Of a stretch of DNA of 37,021 nucleotides, positions 26,712 to 37,021 are shown in pieces; the first letter of the stretch is position 1, and each line of letters begins with the position of its first letter. Made by a program: the position numbers and the translations under genes. The notes below the pieces were generated by a model. The model was not told the origin of the DNA, made no database searches, and was given only the letters and a program-made list of their open reading frames with translations. Source of the DNA: Candidatus Binatia bacterium. GTDB lineage: Bacteria > Desulfobacterota > Binatia > Bin18. The stretch is from assembly GCA_025057295.1 (NCBI GenBank), contig JANWXO010000005.1, positions 1 through 37,021 of the forward strand, read 5' to 3'.

Positions 26712-27725
26712 TCAGGGGAGCTGCGCCTTCTGTTCGCCCACTTGCGCGTTCTGTCCCCTGTGTCTGAGTTTCTGCACCCCAGCTTCTGCCCAGCCCCACA
26801 GGACCAGCGCCAACGCCGAGACTATTATAACGATTCCTGTCGGTTGGTAAGAGGTCTCTAAGACACACCCCACCCCTAGCGGAAGGAACATCGACCCTAC
26901 CAGCCGCTGCTCTTGACCTGGTGGCGCTTCCGAAGAGAGAGGCATCAGGGTGGAGGTGTCACCCTCTGTCGGAGAAGGAGGGATTGGCCTGAGCCTTTTC
27001 CCCTCGACCGCGAGTAACACGGCTCGCACGCGCGAGAGCGCGGTCAGGTTGGTTAACACAGCGAAGAGGATCAGGGCCCCAGAGAGCAGGACATGGGTCG
27101 GTTGACAGAGGAGGTGGTCATACACCGAGTTGAGGAAAGACCCGACCCCAAGCAACACGTAGCGTTCGGCCCGTTGCATCAGTCCGCCACGACACTCGAT
27201 CCCTAACCCCTCAGCACGCGCGCGGGTATAGCTGACCATCATTGACCCTAGCAACCCACAGGCGACGACCCACAGCATCCACGAGTCGGCAAACAGGACT
27301 CCCAAGCCGCAGAGAGTGAAAAATTCCGCGTAACGATCGATCACTGAATCGAGAAAGGCCCCGCGAGGTGTAGCCTGCGACGTGCGACGCGCCAGGCTCC
27401 CGTCGAGCAGATCGAGCACTCCGCACGCCAGGACCAGCCAGCCGCCCAGGAATACAACCCCTCCCGCGTATGCAGCTCCGGCCAGCACACTCATGCCTAG
27501 TTGCGCGCAGGTGAGCAGGGTGGGCTGAAGACCGGCACGCATGAGGAACGGTTCCAGCGCAGCCAAGGTGGTCCGGGCCCACTGGGCCAGTTGATCCCGA
27601 AAGGCACCAGGTGGGACGTGGCTACGGTGCAGAAAGCCACGAAAGCTGATGGCACAGGCCGCAGCAATATACACCACAAGCGCGACGGCCAGCCAGGGAG
27701 CACAAGGAGCAGAAGAAGCACTCAT
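26712..27725 (-). CDS. CDP-alcohol phosphatidyltransferase
   Basis: Complete CDP-AP motif DLLDGSLARRTSQATPRGAFLDSVID (D-x2-DG-x2-AR-x8-G-x3-D-x3-D); multiple TM helices. Confidence 0.92.
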   Translation of the reverse strand: MSASSAPCAPWLAVALVVYIAAACAISFRGFLHRSHVPPGAFRDQLAQWARTTLAALEPFLMRAGLQPTLLTCAQLGMSVLAGAAYAGGVVFLGGWLVLACGVLDLLDGSLARRTSQATPRGAFLDSVIDRYAEFFTLCGLGVLFADSWMLWVVACGLLGSMMVSYTRARAEGLGIECRGGLMQRAERYVLLGVGSFLNSVYDHLLCQPTHVLLSGALILFAVLTNLTALSRVRAVLLAVEGKRLRPIPPSPTEGDTSTLMPLSSEAPPGQEQRLVGSMFLPLGVGCVLETSYQPTGIVIIVSALALVLWGWAEAGVQKLRHRGQNAQVGEQKAQLP

Positions 27726-27744
27726 AGTGAGGGGTGTCTACTCC

Positions 27745-28851
27745 CTACCGTTCAATCTCCCCACGGATAAAGCGTTCTACGCGCTCGCGCGCCGCCGTGT
27801 CGGGCAGCTGTTCGGGAGGGTGCTTCATCGCGTAAGCCGAAATGGACGTCAACGGGCCGCCGATCCCCCGGTCTCGCGCTAGTTGGCAGCAGCGGATAGC
27901 GTCGATCACCATGCCAGCAGAGTTCGGGGAATCCTCGACGACCAAGCGTGCTTCCAATTCGATCGGAATGTTGCCGAAGATTCGTCCTTCGAGGCGTAAA
28001 AAGCCGATCTTCTGGTCTTGTTGCCACGGCACATAGTCGCTGGGGCCGATGTGAATGTGGTCATCCGGCAACGGGTCGGGCAGGACACTTTGCACGGCAT
28101 CGGTCTTTGAACGCTTTTTGGCGGAGAGGCGGCTGCGGTTGAGCATGTTGAGAAAATCGGTATTGCCACCGGTGTTGAGCTGGTAGGTGCGCGTCAGTTT
28201 GACTCCTCGATCGACGAACAGTTGCGCGAGCGTGCGATGCAGGATCGTCGCACCGAGCTGTGATTTGATGTCATCTCCCACAATAGGGATCCCACGGCGG
28301 CGAAACGCCTCGGCCCATTCGGCATTAGAGACGAGAAACACCGGCATGCAGTTGACTAAACTGACCCCTGTCTCTAAGCAGGCAGTGGCGTAAAATTCGG
28401 CTGCCTGTTGACTGCCGACCGGCAAGTAGTTGAGTAAGATGTCGGCGCGGCTGTCGCGTAAGACCTTGACCACATCGACCGCTGGTCGCTGAGCGACGAC
28501 AAAACGGCGATCCTCGGGGTAGTCCTCCATATGGGGAGAGACCCCGTCGAGGACCGGCCCCATATGAACGATAACGTCTGAGCGTGGCAAATCCGGCCAA
28601 ATCAGTCGAGTGTTGTTCGGTTTGGCGAACACTGCTTCGTTGAGGGGATGGTCTACCTTGCGCGCATCGATGTCGAACGCACACACCACTTCGATATCAG
28701 CAGGAGTGTAGCCACCGATGTCATAGTGCATCAAGCCGATTGGGCGTGTCCGTTCGTCTTCGCTGGCATGACGGTAGTATTCAAGACCTTGCACAAGACT
28801 GCTTGCGCAATTCCCCACGCCCACAATGGCAATGCGGATCGCTCTACCCAT
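27745..28851 (-). CDS. Inositol-3-phosphate synthase
   Basis: 368 aa; IRIAIVGVGNCASSLVQGLEYYR, GDDIKSQLGATILHRTLAQLF, TYQLNTGGNTDFLNML. Confidence 0.93.
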   Translation of the reverse strand: MGRAIRIAIVGVGNCASSLVQGLEYYRHASEDERTRPIGLMHYDIGGYTPADIEVVCAFDIDARKVDHPLNEAVFAKPNNTRLIWPDLPRSDVIVHMGPVLDGVSPHMEDYPEDRRFVVAQRPAVDVVKVLRDSRADILLNYLPVGSQQAAEFYATACLETGVSLVNCMPVFLVSNAEWAEAFRRRGIPIVGDDIKSQLGATILHRTLAQLFVDRGVKLTRTYQLNTGGNTDFLNMLNRSRLSAKKRSKTDAVQSVLPDPLPDDHIHIGPSDYVPWQQDQKIGFLRLEGRIFGNIPIELEARLVVEDSPNSAGMVIDAIRCCQLARDRGIGGPLTSISAYAMKHPPEQLPDTAARERVERFIRGEIER

Positions 28852-28972
28852 TCCTTCCTCTCACAACGGGCTGTTGAATGCTGGCAACAGCTAACATAGG
28901 CCCCCGAGCAAGTAAAGGGAGATTTTGACGATGTTTCTCGTCCCGGCCTGGGAATGGAGAAGGACGCTCTCC

Positions 28973-29000
28973 TTGACCTTTTCCACCCCTTTGGCATTAT
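28973..29000 (+). promoter_or_regulatory. Candidate sigma70-type promoter upstream of polyprenyl synthetase gene
   Basis: TTGACC (28973-28978), 16-nt spacer, CATTAT (28995-29000), 60 nt before the GTG start at 29061. Confidence 0.4.
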
Positions 29001-29060
29001 GAAAACACCAATTGCGTTCGCGCGAGTAACGGCTAATCCCATAGCATCATGAGTTGTTGA

Positions 29061-30047
29061 GTGGCTTTACAGACCAAATTTTCTGCGGCCTCTCCTGCCA
29101 CCCCCCTTGCCCTAGTTGCCACTGAGCTGAAGCGGGTTGAGCAACGTCTTTCCAGCTTGCTGAATTCCCGTGAACCGCTCCTGAACGAAATTGGCCACTA
29201 CCTGATCGGGGCAGGGGGAAAACGAGTGCGGCCTGTGGTGGCCATCCTCACTTTCCGTGCCTGTGGGGGCGAGGATCCTACTGACATTATCGATGTCGCC
29301 GCCGCTCTCGAGCTGATCCATACGGCGTCATTATTACACGACGATATTATCGATGGCAGCGAGACGCGACGGGGAAGGGCCTCGGCACTCCAGCGGTTTG
29401 GGCTGGCTGATACCTTGGTCGCGGGCGACTTCCTCTTTGGGCAGGCCTTCGCGCTGTGTGGTCGTTTTGACGAAAAGGTCATCTCATGGGCGACTGACGC
29501 GTGTATTCGCCTCACCGAGGGCGAGGTGATGCAAGGACGGTTCCGCCATAACCCTGCAGTCACGGTGGCCGATTATCTCGAAATGATCTCACGGAAAACC
29601 GCCGCCCTCTTTGCTCAGGGAGCCCGCATCGGCTCAACCCTGGCCGGGGCCCCTGAGGAGGTGGTGGAACGCATGGCTGAATGTGGCTTTTGCGTCGGAA
29701 TGGCCTTCCAGATTGTTGACGATCTCCTCGACGTCGAGGGGGATGGGAAGGTAACCGGCAAGCCTGTCGGTGTCGACCTGAGAGAGGGCAATCCTTCATT
29801 GCCGGTCGTGCTCGCGATTGGCCGCGATCCCGAAGTGAGACGCGTGTTCCAGAAGAAGCATCCGACGAGCGAAGAGACAACCGTGGCCCTTGACCGGATT
29901 CGGCGCTCCGGTGTGTTAGCCGATGCGCGCCGACTCGCCGACTCATACGGGCGTCAGGCTGTGGCTGCGCTGGAAAAGCTCCCGCCTTCGCCTTATAGCG
30001 AGAGCCTGGCCTGCTTCATTGACCAGCTGTTGCATCGCACCTCGTAG
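29061..30047 (+). CDS. Polyprenyl diphosphate synthase (trans-isoprenyl)
   Basis: Aspartate-rich motifs LLHDDIIDGSETRRG and FQIVDDLLDVEGD; GKRVRP motif; GTG start. Confidence 0.94.
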   Translation: MALQTKFSAASPATPLALVATELKRVEQRLSSLLNSREPLLNEIGHYLIGAGGKRVRPVVAILTFRACGGEDPTDIIDVAAALELIHTASLLHDDIIDGSETRRGRASALQRFGLADTLVAGDFLFGQAFALCGRFDEKVISWATDACIRLTEGEVMQGRFRHNPAVTVADYLEMISRKTAALFAQGARIGSTLAGAPEEVVERMAECGFCVGMAFQIVDDLLDVEGDGKVTGKPVGVDLREGNPSLPVVLAIGRDPEVRRVFQKKHPTSEETTVALDRIRRSGVLADARRLADSYGRQAVAALEKLPPSPYSESLACFIDQLLHRTS

Positions 30048-30068
30048 ATGGGGTCAGGGGGATCGGTG

Positions 30069-30932
30069 ATGGATACCCGTAACCCGCGTCACCTCTTGCT
30101 GCAGATCACTACCTCCTTGCGTCATTATCTCGAGTCGCTGCAGGAGGAGGGGGTGACCGGTCTCCCGGTTGCGTCTCAGCAGAAGCCTCCCGCGTCGCTC
30201 GACATGGGGGCACGGCAGGGCAGGGTACAGGAGAGTGAGCTGCCAAAACAAGAAGCGCCTGCGGCCACTGCTGCTCAGCCGCCACGCTCCTCATCAGCCA
30301 GCAAAGCTCCTCTGCGGGCGCCTCAGCCCCTTCTGTCTCAGACCGGTGATCTCTTTTTCTCCCCCCCGGTTCATGCCGCGCAGACGCTGGAGGAGTTACG
30401 AGCCCAGATGGGTGATTGTCAGCGCTGCAAGCTGTGTCGCGGACGGACCCATATCGTCTTTGGCGTCGGCAACCCGCGTGCCGAGCTGGTTTTTGTGGGA
30501 GAGGCACCGGGGCGCGATGAAGATCTCAGGGGAGAGCCGTTTGTCGGACGTGCTGGACAGTTGTTGACCGAAATTATTACCAAAGGCATGAAAATGCGCC
30601 GGGAGGACGTCTATATAACTAACGTGGTGAAGTGTCGTCCGCCGGAGAACCGCAATCCCGAACCGGATGAAATTGCTGCCTGTGAACCGTTTTTAGTCAA
30701 ACAACTGGAGCTGATTCGGCCTAGAATTATCGTGGCGCTGGGCACCTTTGCCGCACAAACGTTGCTCAAAAGCAAAACGCCAATTTCTCGTCTGCGGGGG
30801 ATATGGCATAGTTATCAAGGGATCAAACTCATGCCGACGCTCCACCCAGCCTATCTGTTGCGCAACCCGCAGGACAAACGCCTCGTGTGGCAGGATATCC
30901 AGGCCGTGTTGCGGGACATGGGGAGATTGTAG
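30069..30932 (+). CDS. Uracil-DNA glycosylase family 4 (Fe-S)
   Basis: ORF 30048-30932; [79 protein letters not shown]. Confidence 0.93.
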   Translation: MDTRNPRHLLLQITTSLRHYLESLQEEGVTGLPVASQQKPPASLDMGARQGRVQESELPKQEAPAATAAQPPRSSSASKAPLRAPQPLLSQTGDLFFSPPVHAAQTLEELRAQMGDCQRCKLCRGRTHIVFGVGNPRAELVFVGEAPGRDEDLRGEPFVGRAGQLLTEIITKGMKMRREDVYITNVVKCRPPENRNPEPDEIAACEPFLVKQLELIRPRIIVALGTFAAQTLLKSKTPISRLRGIWHSYQGIKLMPTLHPAYLLRNPQDKRLVWQDIQAVLRDMGRL

Positions 30933-30936
30933 AATC

Positions 30937-32268
30937 GTGAGCAGACCGTACCTCTCCCTCATCATGACAGCGCTCGTGGGTGCCTTTCTCGTCTGTGGCA
31001 AGTCCTATGCCCTTGCCCCGGAGCGGAAAGATGCCCACGTCACGCTTATTGTGATCGATGCGACCATCAATCCAGCAATTGCCGATTTCATTCGTGAGAG
31101 TATCAACAAGTCATTTCAAGAGGGAGCGTTAGCGTTAATTATTCAACTCGATACTCCAGGCGGGTTGCTCAACTCCACGAAAACCATCGTGAAAGAGATC
31201 TTGGGAGCTCCTCTTCCCGTCATTGTGTATGTCGCCCCGAGTGGGGCGAGTGCAGGATCTGCCGGGGTGTTTATTACCATGGCTGGCCACATTGCCGCCA
31301 TGGCGCCAGGCACCACTATTGGTGCGGCACATCCTGTCGCCGGGGGAGGGCAGGATATCAAAGGGGATATGCGTGAGAAGATCGAAAACTTTACCGCCTC
31401 CTTTAGCGAAGCGATTGCCCAGCGACGCGGACGCAACGTTGAGTGGGCTGAGAAGGCGGTGCGTGAGAGTGTGGCGATTACAGAGGTAGAAGCGCTGCAG
31501 AAAAAAGTGATCGATCTCGTCGCTGTCGATGTGCAGGACCTACTGCGCAAGGCCGAAGATCGCAAAGTGGAGGTGGGAACGACCAAAACGACGTTAAATT
31601 TTAAAGCGGCGCAAACACCCGAGGGTGCATTTCGCGTGACCACGCTCGACATGCGCTTGAAGCATAAGGTACTGAATATTCTCGCAGATCCCAATATCGC
31701 CTACTTATTGATGATGGCTGGTCTGCTGGGACTCTATCTGGAGTTTTCCCATCCTGGGCTTCTGTTCCCCGGCCTCGCGGGTGGGATTTGCCTCTTGCTC
31801 GCGCTCACCGCCTTTCAGGTCTTGCCCATTAACTATACTGGCCTGCTGCTTATTCTTCTCGGGATCGGGCTGTTGGTGGCGGAGTTATTTCTTCCCAGCT
31901 TTGGGATTCTGGGAGTAGGCGGCATTGTCTCTTTCGTGCTAGGGTCGTTGTTCTTGTTCGACGCCCCTGACTCTGAACTCGTTGTTGATCGTGGCATGAT
32001 TACGACGGTAGCGCTCTGCATCAGCGCCTTCATGCTGTTTGTTGCCACCCTGGCAGTACGTGCCTGGCGTCAGCGGCCCGTATCGGGCCTTGAAGGACTG
32101 ATAGGGGAAGTCGGGGTGGTACGAGAACGGCTCGCTCCGCGTGGCAAGGTCTGGGTGCACGGAGAGTATTGGAATGCGGAGAGTGACGAAGAAATCGAAG
32201 AGGGACAAAAAGTCCGCGTCGTTGGAATGGACCGCATGGTCTTGCGGGTGCGCAGAACGGCTCGGTAA
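30937..32268 (+). CDS. NfeD-type membrane-bound ClpP-class protease
   Basis: Likely GTG start at 30937 in ORF 30748-32268; IIQLDTPGGLLNSTKTIVKEIL, APSGASAGSAGVFITMAGHIAAMAPGTTIGAAHPV; C-terminal NfeD TM/OB region. Confidence 0.92.
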   Translation: MSRPYLSLIMTALVGAFLVCGKSYALAPERKDAHVTLIVIDATINPAIADFIRESINKSFQEGALALIIQLDTPGGLLNSTKTIVKEILGAPLPVIVYVAPSGASAGSAGVFITMAGHIAAMAPGTTIGAAHPVAGGGQDIKGDMREKIENFTASFSEAIAQRRGRNVEWAEKAVRESVAITEVEALQKKVIDLVAVDVQDLLRKAEDRKVEVGTTKTTLNFKAAQTPEGAFRVTTLDMRLKHKVLNILADPNIAYLLMMAGLLGLYLEFSHPGLLFPGLAGGICLLLALTAFQVLPINYTGLLLILLGIGLLVAELFLPSFGILGVGGIVSFVLGSLFLFDAPDSELVVDRGMITTVALCISAFMLFVATLAVRAWRQRPVSGLEGLIGEVGVVRERLAPRGKVWVHGEYWNAESDEEIEEGQKVRVVGMDRMVLRVRRTAR

Positions 32269-32286
32269 CTCGGAGAGGGGGTCTGT

Positions 32287-33048
32287 ATGTTTGGGTTGGG
32301 CTCGTTTGGCATAGTCCTGTTCGTCGTTGTGGTGTTGCTGTTGAGCGGCATCAAGGTCCTCCCCGAGTATGAGCGAGCGGTAATTTTTCGCCTCGGTCGA
32401 CTGGTTCCACACCGGGGACCGGGAGTGATCTACGTCATCCCTCTCATTGAGCGGATGGTGAGGATCGACATGCGGACTATTACCATGGATATCCCCCCGC
32501 AGGATGTAATCACCCGTGACAATGTCTCTGTGAAAGTGAATGCCGTACTCTATTTTCGCGTGATTGACCCGAGCAAGGCGACGGTAGAAATCGAAAATTA
32601 CCTCTTTGCCACCTCGCAGCTCGCGCAGACGACCCTGCGCAGCGTGTGCGGCCAAGCCGAGTTGGACGACCTGTTGGCTGAGCGGGAAAAGATCAACTCG
32701 CATTTGCAAGAAATCCTCGATGCGCAAACCGATCCGTGGGGGATCAAGGTGTCGCTGGTCGAGGTCAAACATATCGATCTGCCGCAGGAGATGCAGCGCG
32801 CGATCGCCAGGCAAGCAGAAGCCGAACGCGAGCGGCGCGCTAAGGTCATCAACGCTGAAGGGGAGTTGCAGGCCGCCCAGAAGCTGGCCGATGCCTCCGG
32901 CATTATTGAACGACACCCTGTTGCCCTCCAGTTGCGCTATCTACAGACCCTCTCCGAGGTAGCGGCAGAAAACAATTCGACAACCTTGTTCCCTGTCCCG
33001 ATCGATTTGCTCGCTCCCTTCGTGGCAGGGGCAAAGAAAGCGTCATGA
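32287..33048 (+). CDS. Slipin / stomatin-prohibitin (SPFH) protein
   Basis: [71 protein letters not shown]. Confidence 0.95.
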   Translation: MFGLGSFGIVLFVVVVLLLSGIKVLPEYERAVIFRLGRLVPHRGPGVIYVIPLIERMVRIDMRTITMDIPPQDVITRDNVSVKVNAVLYFRVIDPSKATVEIENYLFATSQLAQTTLRSVCGQAELDDLLAEREKINSHLQEILDAQTDPWGIKVSLVEVKHIDLPQEMQRAIARQAEAERERRAKVINAEGELQAAQKLADASGIIERHPVALQLRYLQTLSEVAAENNSTTLFPVPIDLLAPFVAGAKKAS

Positions 33049-33108
33049 GGAATGGCTGCCACGCGAGGAGAGAGCAGGGTGGATATGCCTGCTTCCTGAA
33101 GTTGGTCG

Positions 33109-34146
33109 ATGCGGCTCGATGAATTTGACTACGAACTGCCTGAAGACTTAATCGCTCAAGAACCCATACCACACCGAGATCACTCGCGTCTATTGGTGGT
33201 CGAGCGTCAGAGCGGTCGATGGGCACACCATACGTTTGCCGATTTGCCCGCTTTGCTCCCGCGAGACACCGTCCTGGTGTTCAATGATACCCGTGTCATT
33301 CCTGCCCGTCTGCGCGGGCGCAAGGAAAGTGGGGGAAAGATCGAAGTCCTACTGTTACGTCGCCTCCCCGGTGTGGACGAGGAATGGGAGGTGTTGTGTC
33401 GCGGGGGCCAGAACGTGCGGACGGGCACGAGGGTATTTTTTGCTGCCGGTCTGCAGGCAGAATGGCAGAGTCCGCCACAAGAAGGGCGTGGAGTATTGAG
33501 ATTTTTGACACAAGGCGACTTCCTGGCCCTCCTCGAACAGGTGGGGGAGGTGCCGCTGCCTCCCTATATTAAGCGTTCCGCCCAGGCGACACAGGAAGAC
33601 CGGGAGCGGTATCAGACCGTGTACGCGAGCCGTCCCGGTGCTATTGCTGCCCCTACTGCGGGGCTGCATTTTACCCAGGAATTACTGCAGACACTCCAAC
33701 GGCAGGGTGTCGAAACGCTTTTTGTGACCTTGCATGTCGGTATCGGGACGTTTCAGCCGGTTCGCGTCGAGCACGTCGAGCAGCATCGCATGGAGACCGA
33801 GGAGTACGAAATCAGCGCAGAGGTGGCGCAACGGATCAACCATGCCAAGGCGAGCGGTCGGAAAGTGGTTGCCGTAGGGACGACCAGCACCCGCGCGCTC
33901 GAAGCGGCTGCTCTCCCCAGCGGGGAAATCGTGCATGGGCGGCGGTCGACGGATCTGTTTATTTACCCGGGCTACCGTTTTCGCGTAATCGATGGCCTGA
34001 TCACCAACTTCCACCTTCCGCGCTCCACCCTACTCCTGCTTGTCTCGGCATTTGCTGGCTGGGATGTCATCGCCCGTACCTACGCAGAGGCGATCGCCCA
34101 GCGGTACCGCTTTTATAGTTACGGCGACGCCATGCTGATCCTCTAG
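33109..34146 (+). CDS. queA: S-adenosylmethionine:tRNA ribosyltransferase-isomerase
   Basis: FDYELPEDLIAQEPIPHRDHSRLLVV, VFNDTRVIPARLRGRKESGGKIEVLLLR, APTAGLHFT, NFHLPRSTLLLLVSAFAG. Confidence 0.97.
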   Translation: MRLDEFDYELPEDLIAQEPIPHRDHSRLLVVERQSGRWAHHTFADLPALLPRDTVLVFNDTRVIPARLRGRKESGGKIEVLLLRRLPGVDEEWEVLCRGGQNVRTGTRVFFAAGLQAEWQSPPQEGRGVLRFLTQGDFLALLEQVGEVPLPPYIKRSAQATQEDRERYQTVYASRPGAIAAPTAGLHFTQELLQTLQRQGVETLFVTLHVGIGTFQPVRVEHVEQHRMETEEYEISAEVAQRINHAKASGRKVVAVGTTSTRALEAAALPSGEIVHGRRSTDLFIYPGYRFRVIDGLITNFHLPRSTLLLLVSAFAGWDVIARTYAEAIAQRYRFYSYGDAMLIL

Positions 34147-34238
34147 CGACCGTAGAGTGAGGTGGACACCATCCCAGAACTGCAGTTGCACGGGAAGAGA
34201 AAAACGACTAAAACGGCCCCGCGAGCGAAGCAAAGTAG

Positions 34239-35724
<1,486 letters not shown>

Positions 35725-35725
<1 letters not shown>

Positions 35726-37021
35726 TGCGCAAGGGAATTCTCTATCGGGCCCTGCTCATCGCAGCGCTCATCGTTACAGCGCTCATTTATCTGGTGCCCT
35801 CTTTTGTTTCCCCTTTGCCCGAGTGGTGGAGCAAGTTTTTGCCCTCTCGCAAGATTCGCTTGGGCTTAGACCTCCGTGGCGGTACCTATCTCTTGCTCAC
35901 CGTGGATCTCGAGAAAGCCAAGGAGAATGCGCTCGATCAACACGTCGAACAGTTACGGCGCGCGCTGCGGGAAGAGCAGATCACCGGGGTAGAGGTAGAA
36001 CGGGTAGGACAGTCATTACGAGTGCGTACACCTACGCAAGAGGTGAAGAATGCCACGCAGAAAGTGCTCGCCGAACAATTCCCGACCTTGACCACCACAG
36101 GTGCACCAGCAGCGGCGGAGGGAGAGATCAGGCTGGTCTTCGAGCGCCGCGAGATCCAGCGACTCCATGAATATGCCTTGGAACAGTCGCTCGAAACCTT
36201 GCGGAACCGCATCGACCAGTTTGGAGTGGCGGAACCGAGCGTGCAGCGGCAAGGGGACCAGGATATTGTTGTTCAATTACCAGGAATCCAGGATCCCGAG
36301 CGAGCCAAAGCACTGATCGGGAAAACGGCGGTATTGGAGTTCAAACTGGTGGCTGAAAACGGAGCCGGGGGAGTGGAGACCGAGGTCTTGAATGGCCAGG
36401 AACGCGATCCGTTGAGTGGCCAGATGCGACGCGTCACCTATACGCTGGAAAAAAAGACCCTCATGACCGGAGACGTCGTCGCTGATGCCCGCGTGCGTCC
36501 GAGCACTGACTTCGAGGGACCCTATGTCGAGCTGGTCTTGAACGATCGCGGAGCACGGCTGTTCGAGCAGATTACGGGGGAACACGTCGGCCGCCGTCTT
36601 GCCATTATTCTCGATAATACGGTCTACTCAGCCCCGGTGATTCGTGAGCGCATCGGGGGCGGCCGTGCGTCGATCACGGGCAATTTCGATATTAAAGAGG
36701 CGCGCGATTTAGCTATCGTGTTGCGCGCGGGGGCGCTGCCGGCACCGGTGACGATTGCCGAAGAGCGTACCGTAGGCCCCTCTCTCGGGAAGGATTCGAT
36801 CGAACAGGGGATTCTCTCGTTTATCGTCGGTGGTTCGTTGGTTGTGGTGTTTATGGCGGTGTATTACAAGTGGGCGGGCATCTTGGCTGACCTGGCGGTG
36901 ATGCTAAACGTGATCCTCCTGCTGGCTGCCCTCGCCGTGTTCGAAGCCACCTTAACCCTTCCTGGGATTGCGGGCATCGTCCTCACGCTGGGAATGGCGG
37001 TGGACGCCAATGTCTTGATCA
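35725..37021 (+). CDS. secD: Protein translocase subunit SecD (truncated by window end)
   Basis: ATG 35725 overlaps the yajC stop; MRKGILYRALLIAALIVTALIYLVPSF...KIRLGLDLRGGTYLLLTVDL; open to window end. Confidence 0.95.

Overview
High-GC bacterial chromosomal window of about 37 kb. Gene content suggests an uncultured deltaproteobacterial or Binatota-like lineage; that placement is an inference only. The standout is a quinohemoprotein amine dehydrogenase (QHNDH, qhp) locus at ~2857-11900. It holds a QhpG-like FAD monooxygenase, a QhpF-like ABC exporter, a QhpE-like subtilisin-type protease, the diheme alpha subunit (QhpA), the radical SAM/SPASM maturase (QhpD), the small multiply cross-linked gamma subunit precursor (QhpC) and the beta-propeller beta subunit (QhpB). 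The predicted QhpC peptide keeps the exact residue spacings needed for three Cys-to-Asp/Glu thioethers and the Cys-Trp (CTQ) cross-link, and carries an extra fifth cysteine. A Tat-signal nitroreductase-family protein follows directly. The rest includes a PAS histidine kinase, a coiled-coil protein with a 42-bp tandem repeat, a DUF1329/DUF1302 pair, and a MaoC / CitE-like lyase / HMG-CoA-synthase-like (Zn-ribbon fusion, apparently lacking catalytic residues) block. It also includes a protealysin-like M4 protease with an emfourin-like inhibitor, two SDRs, enoyl-CoA hydratase, thioesterase, DUF4416, coaBC, an Ino1 / CDP-alcohol phosphatidyltransferase pair, polyprenyl synthase, type-4 UDG, nfeD-slipin and queA-tgt-yajC-secD (secD truncated by the window end). 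I found no convincing tRNA, rRNA, CRISPR array or transposase. All family calls come from motif recognition by eye, without database searches.
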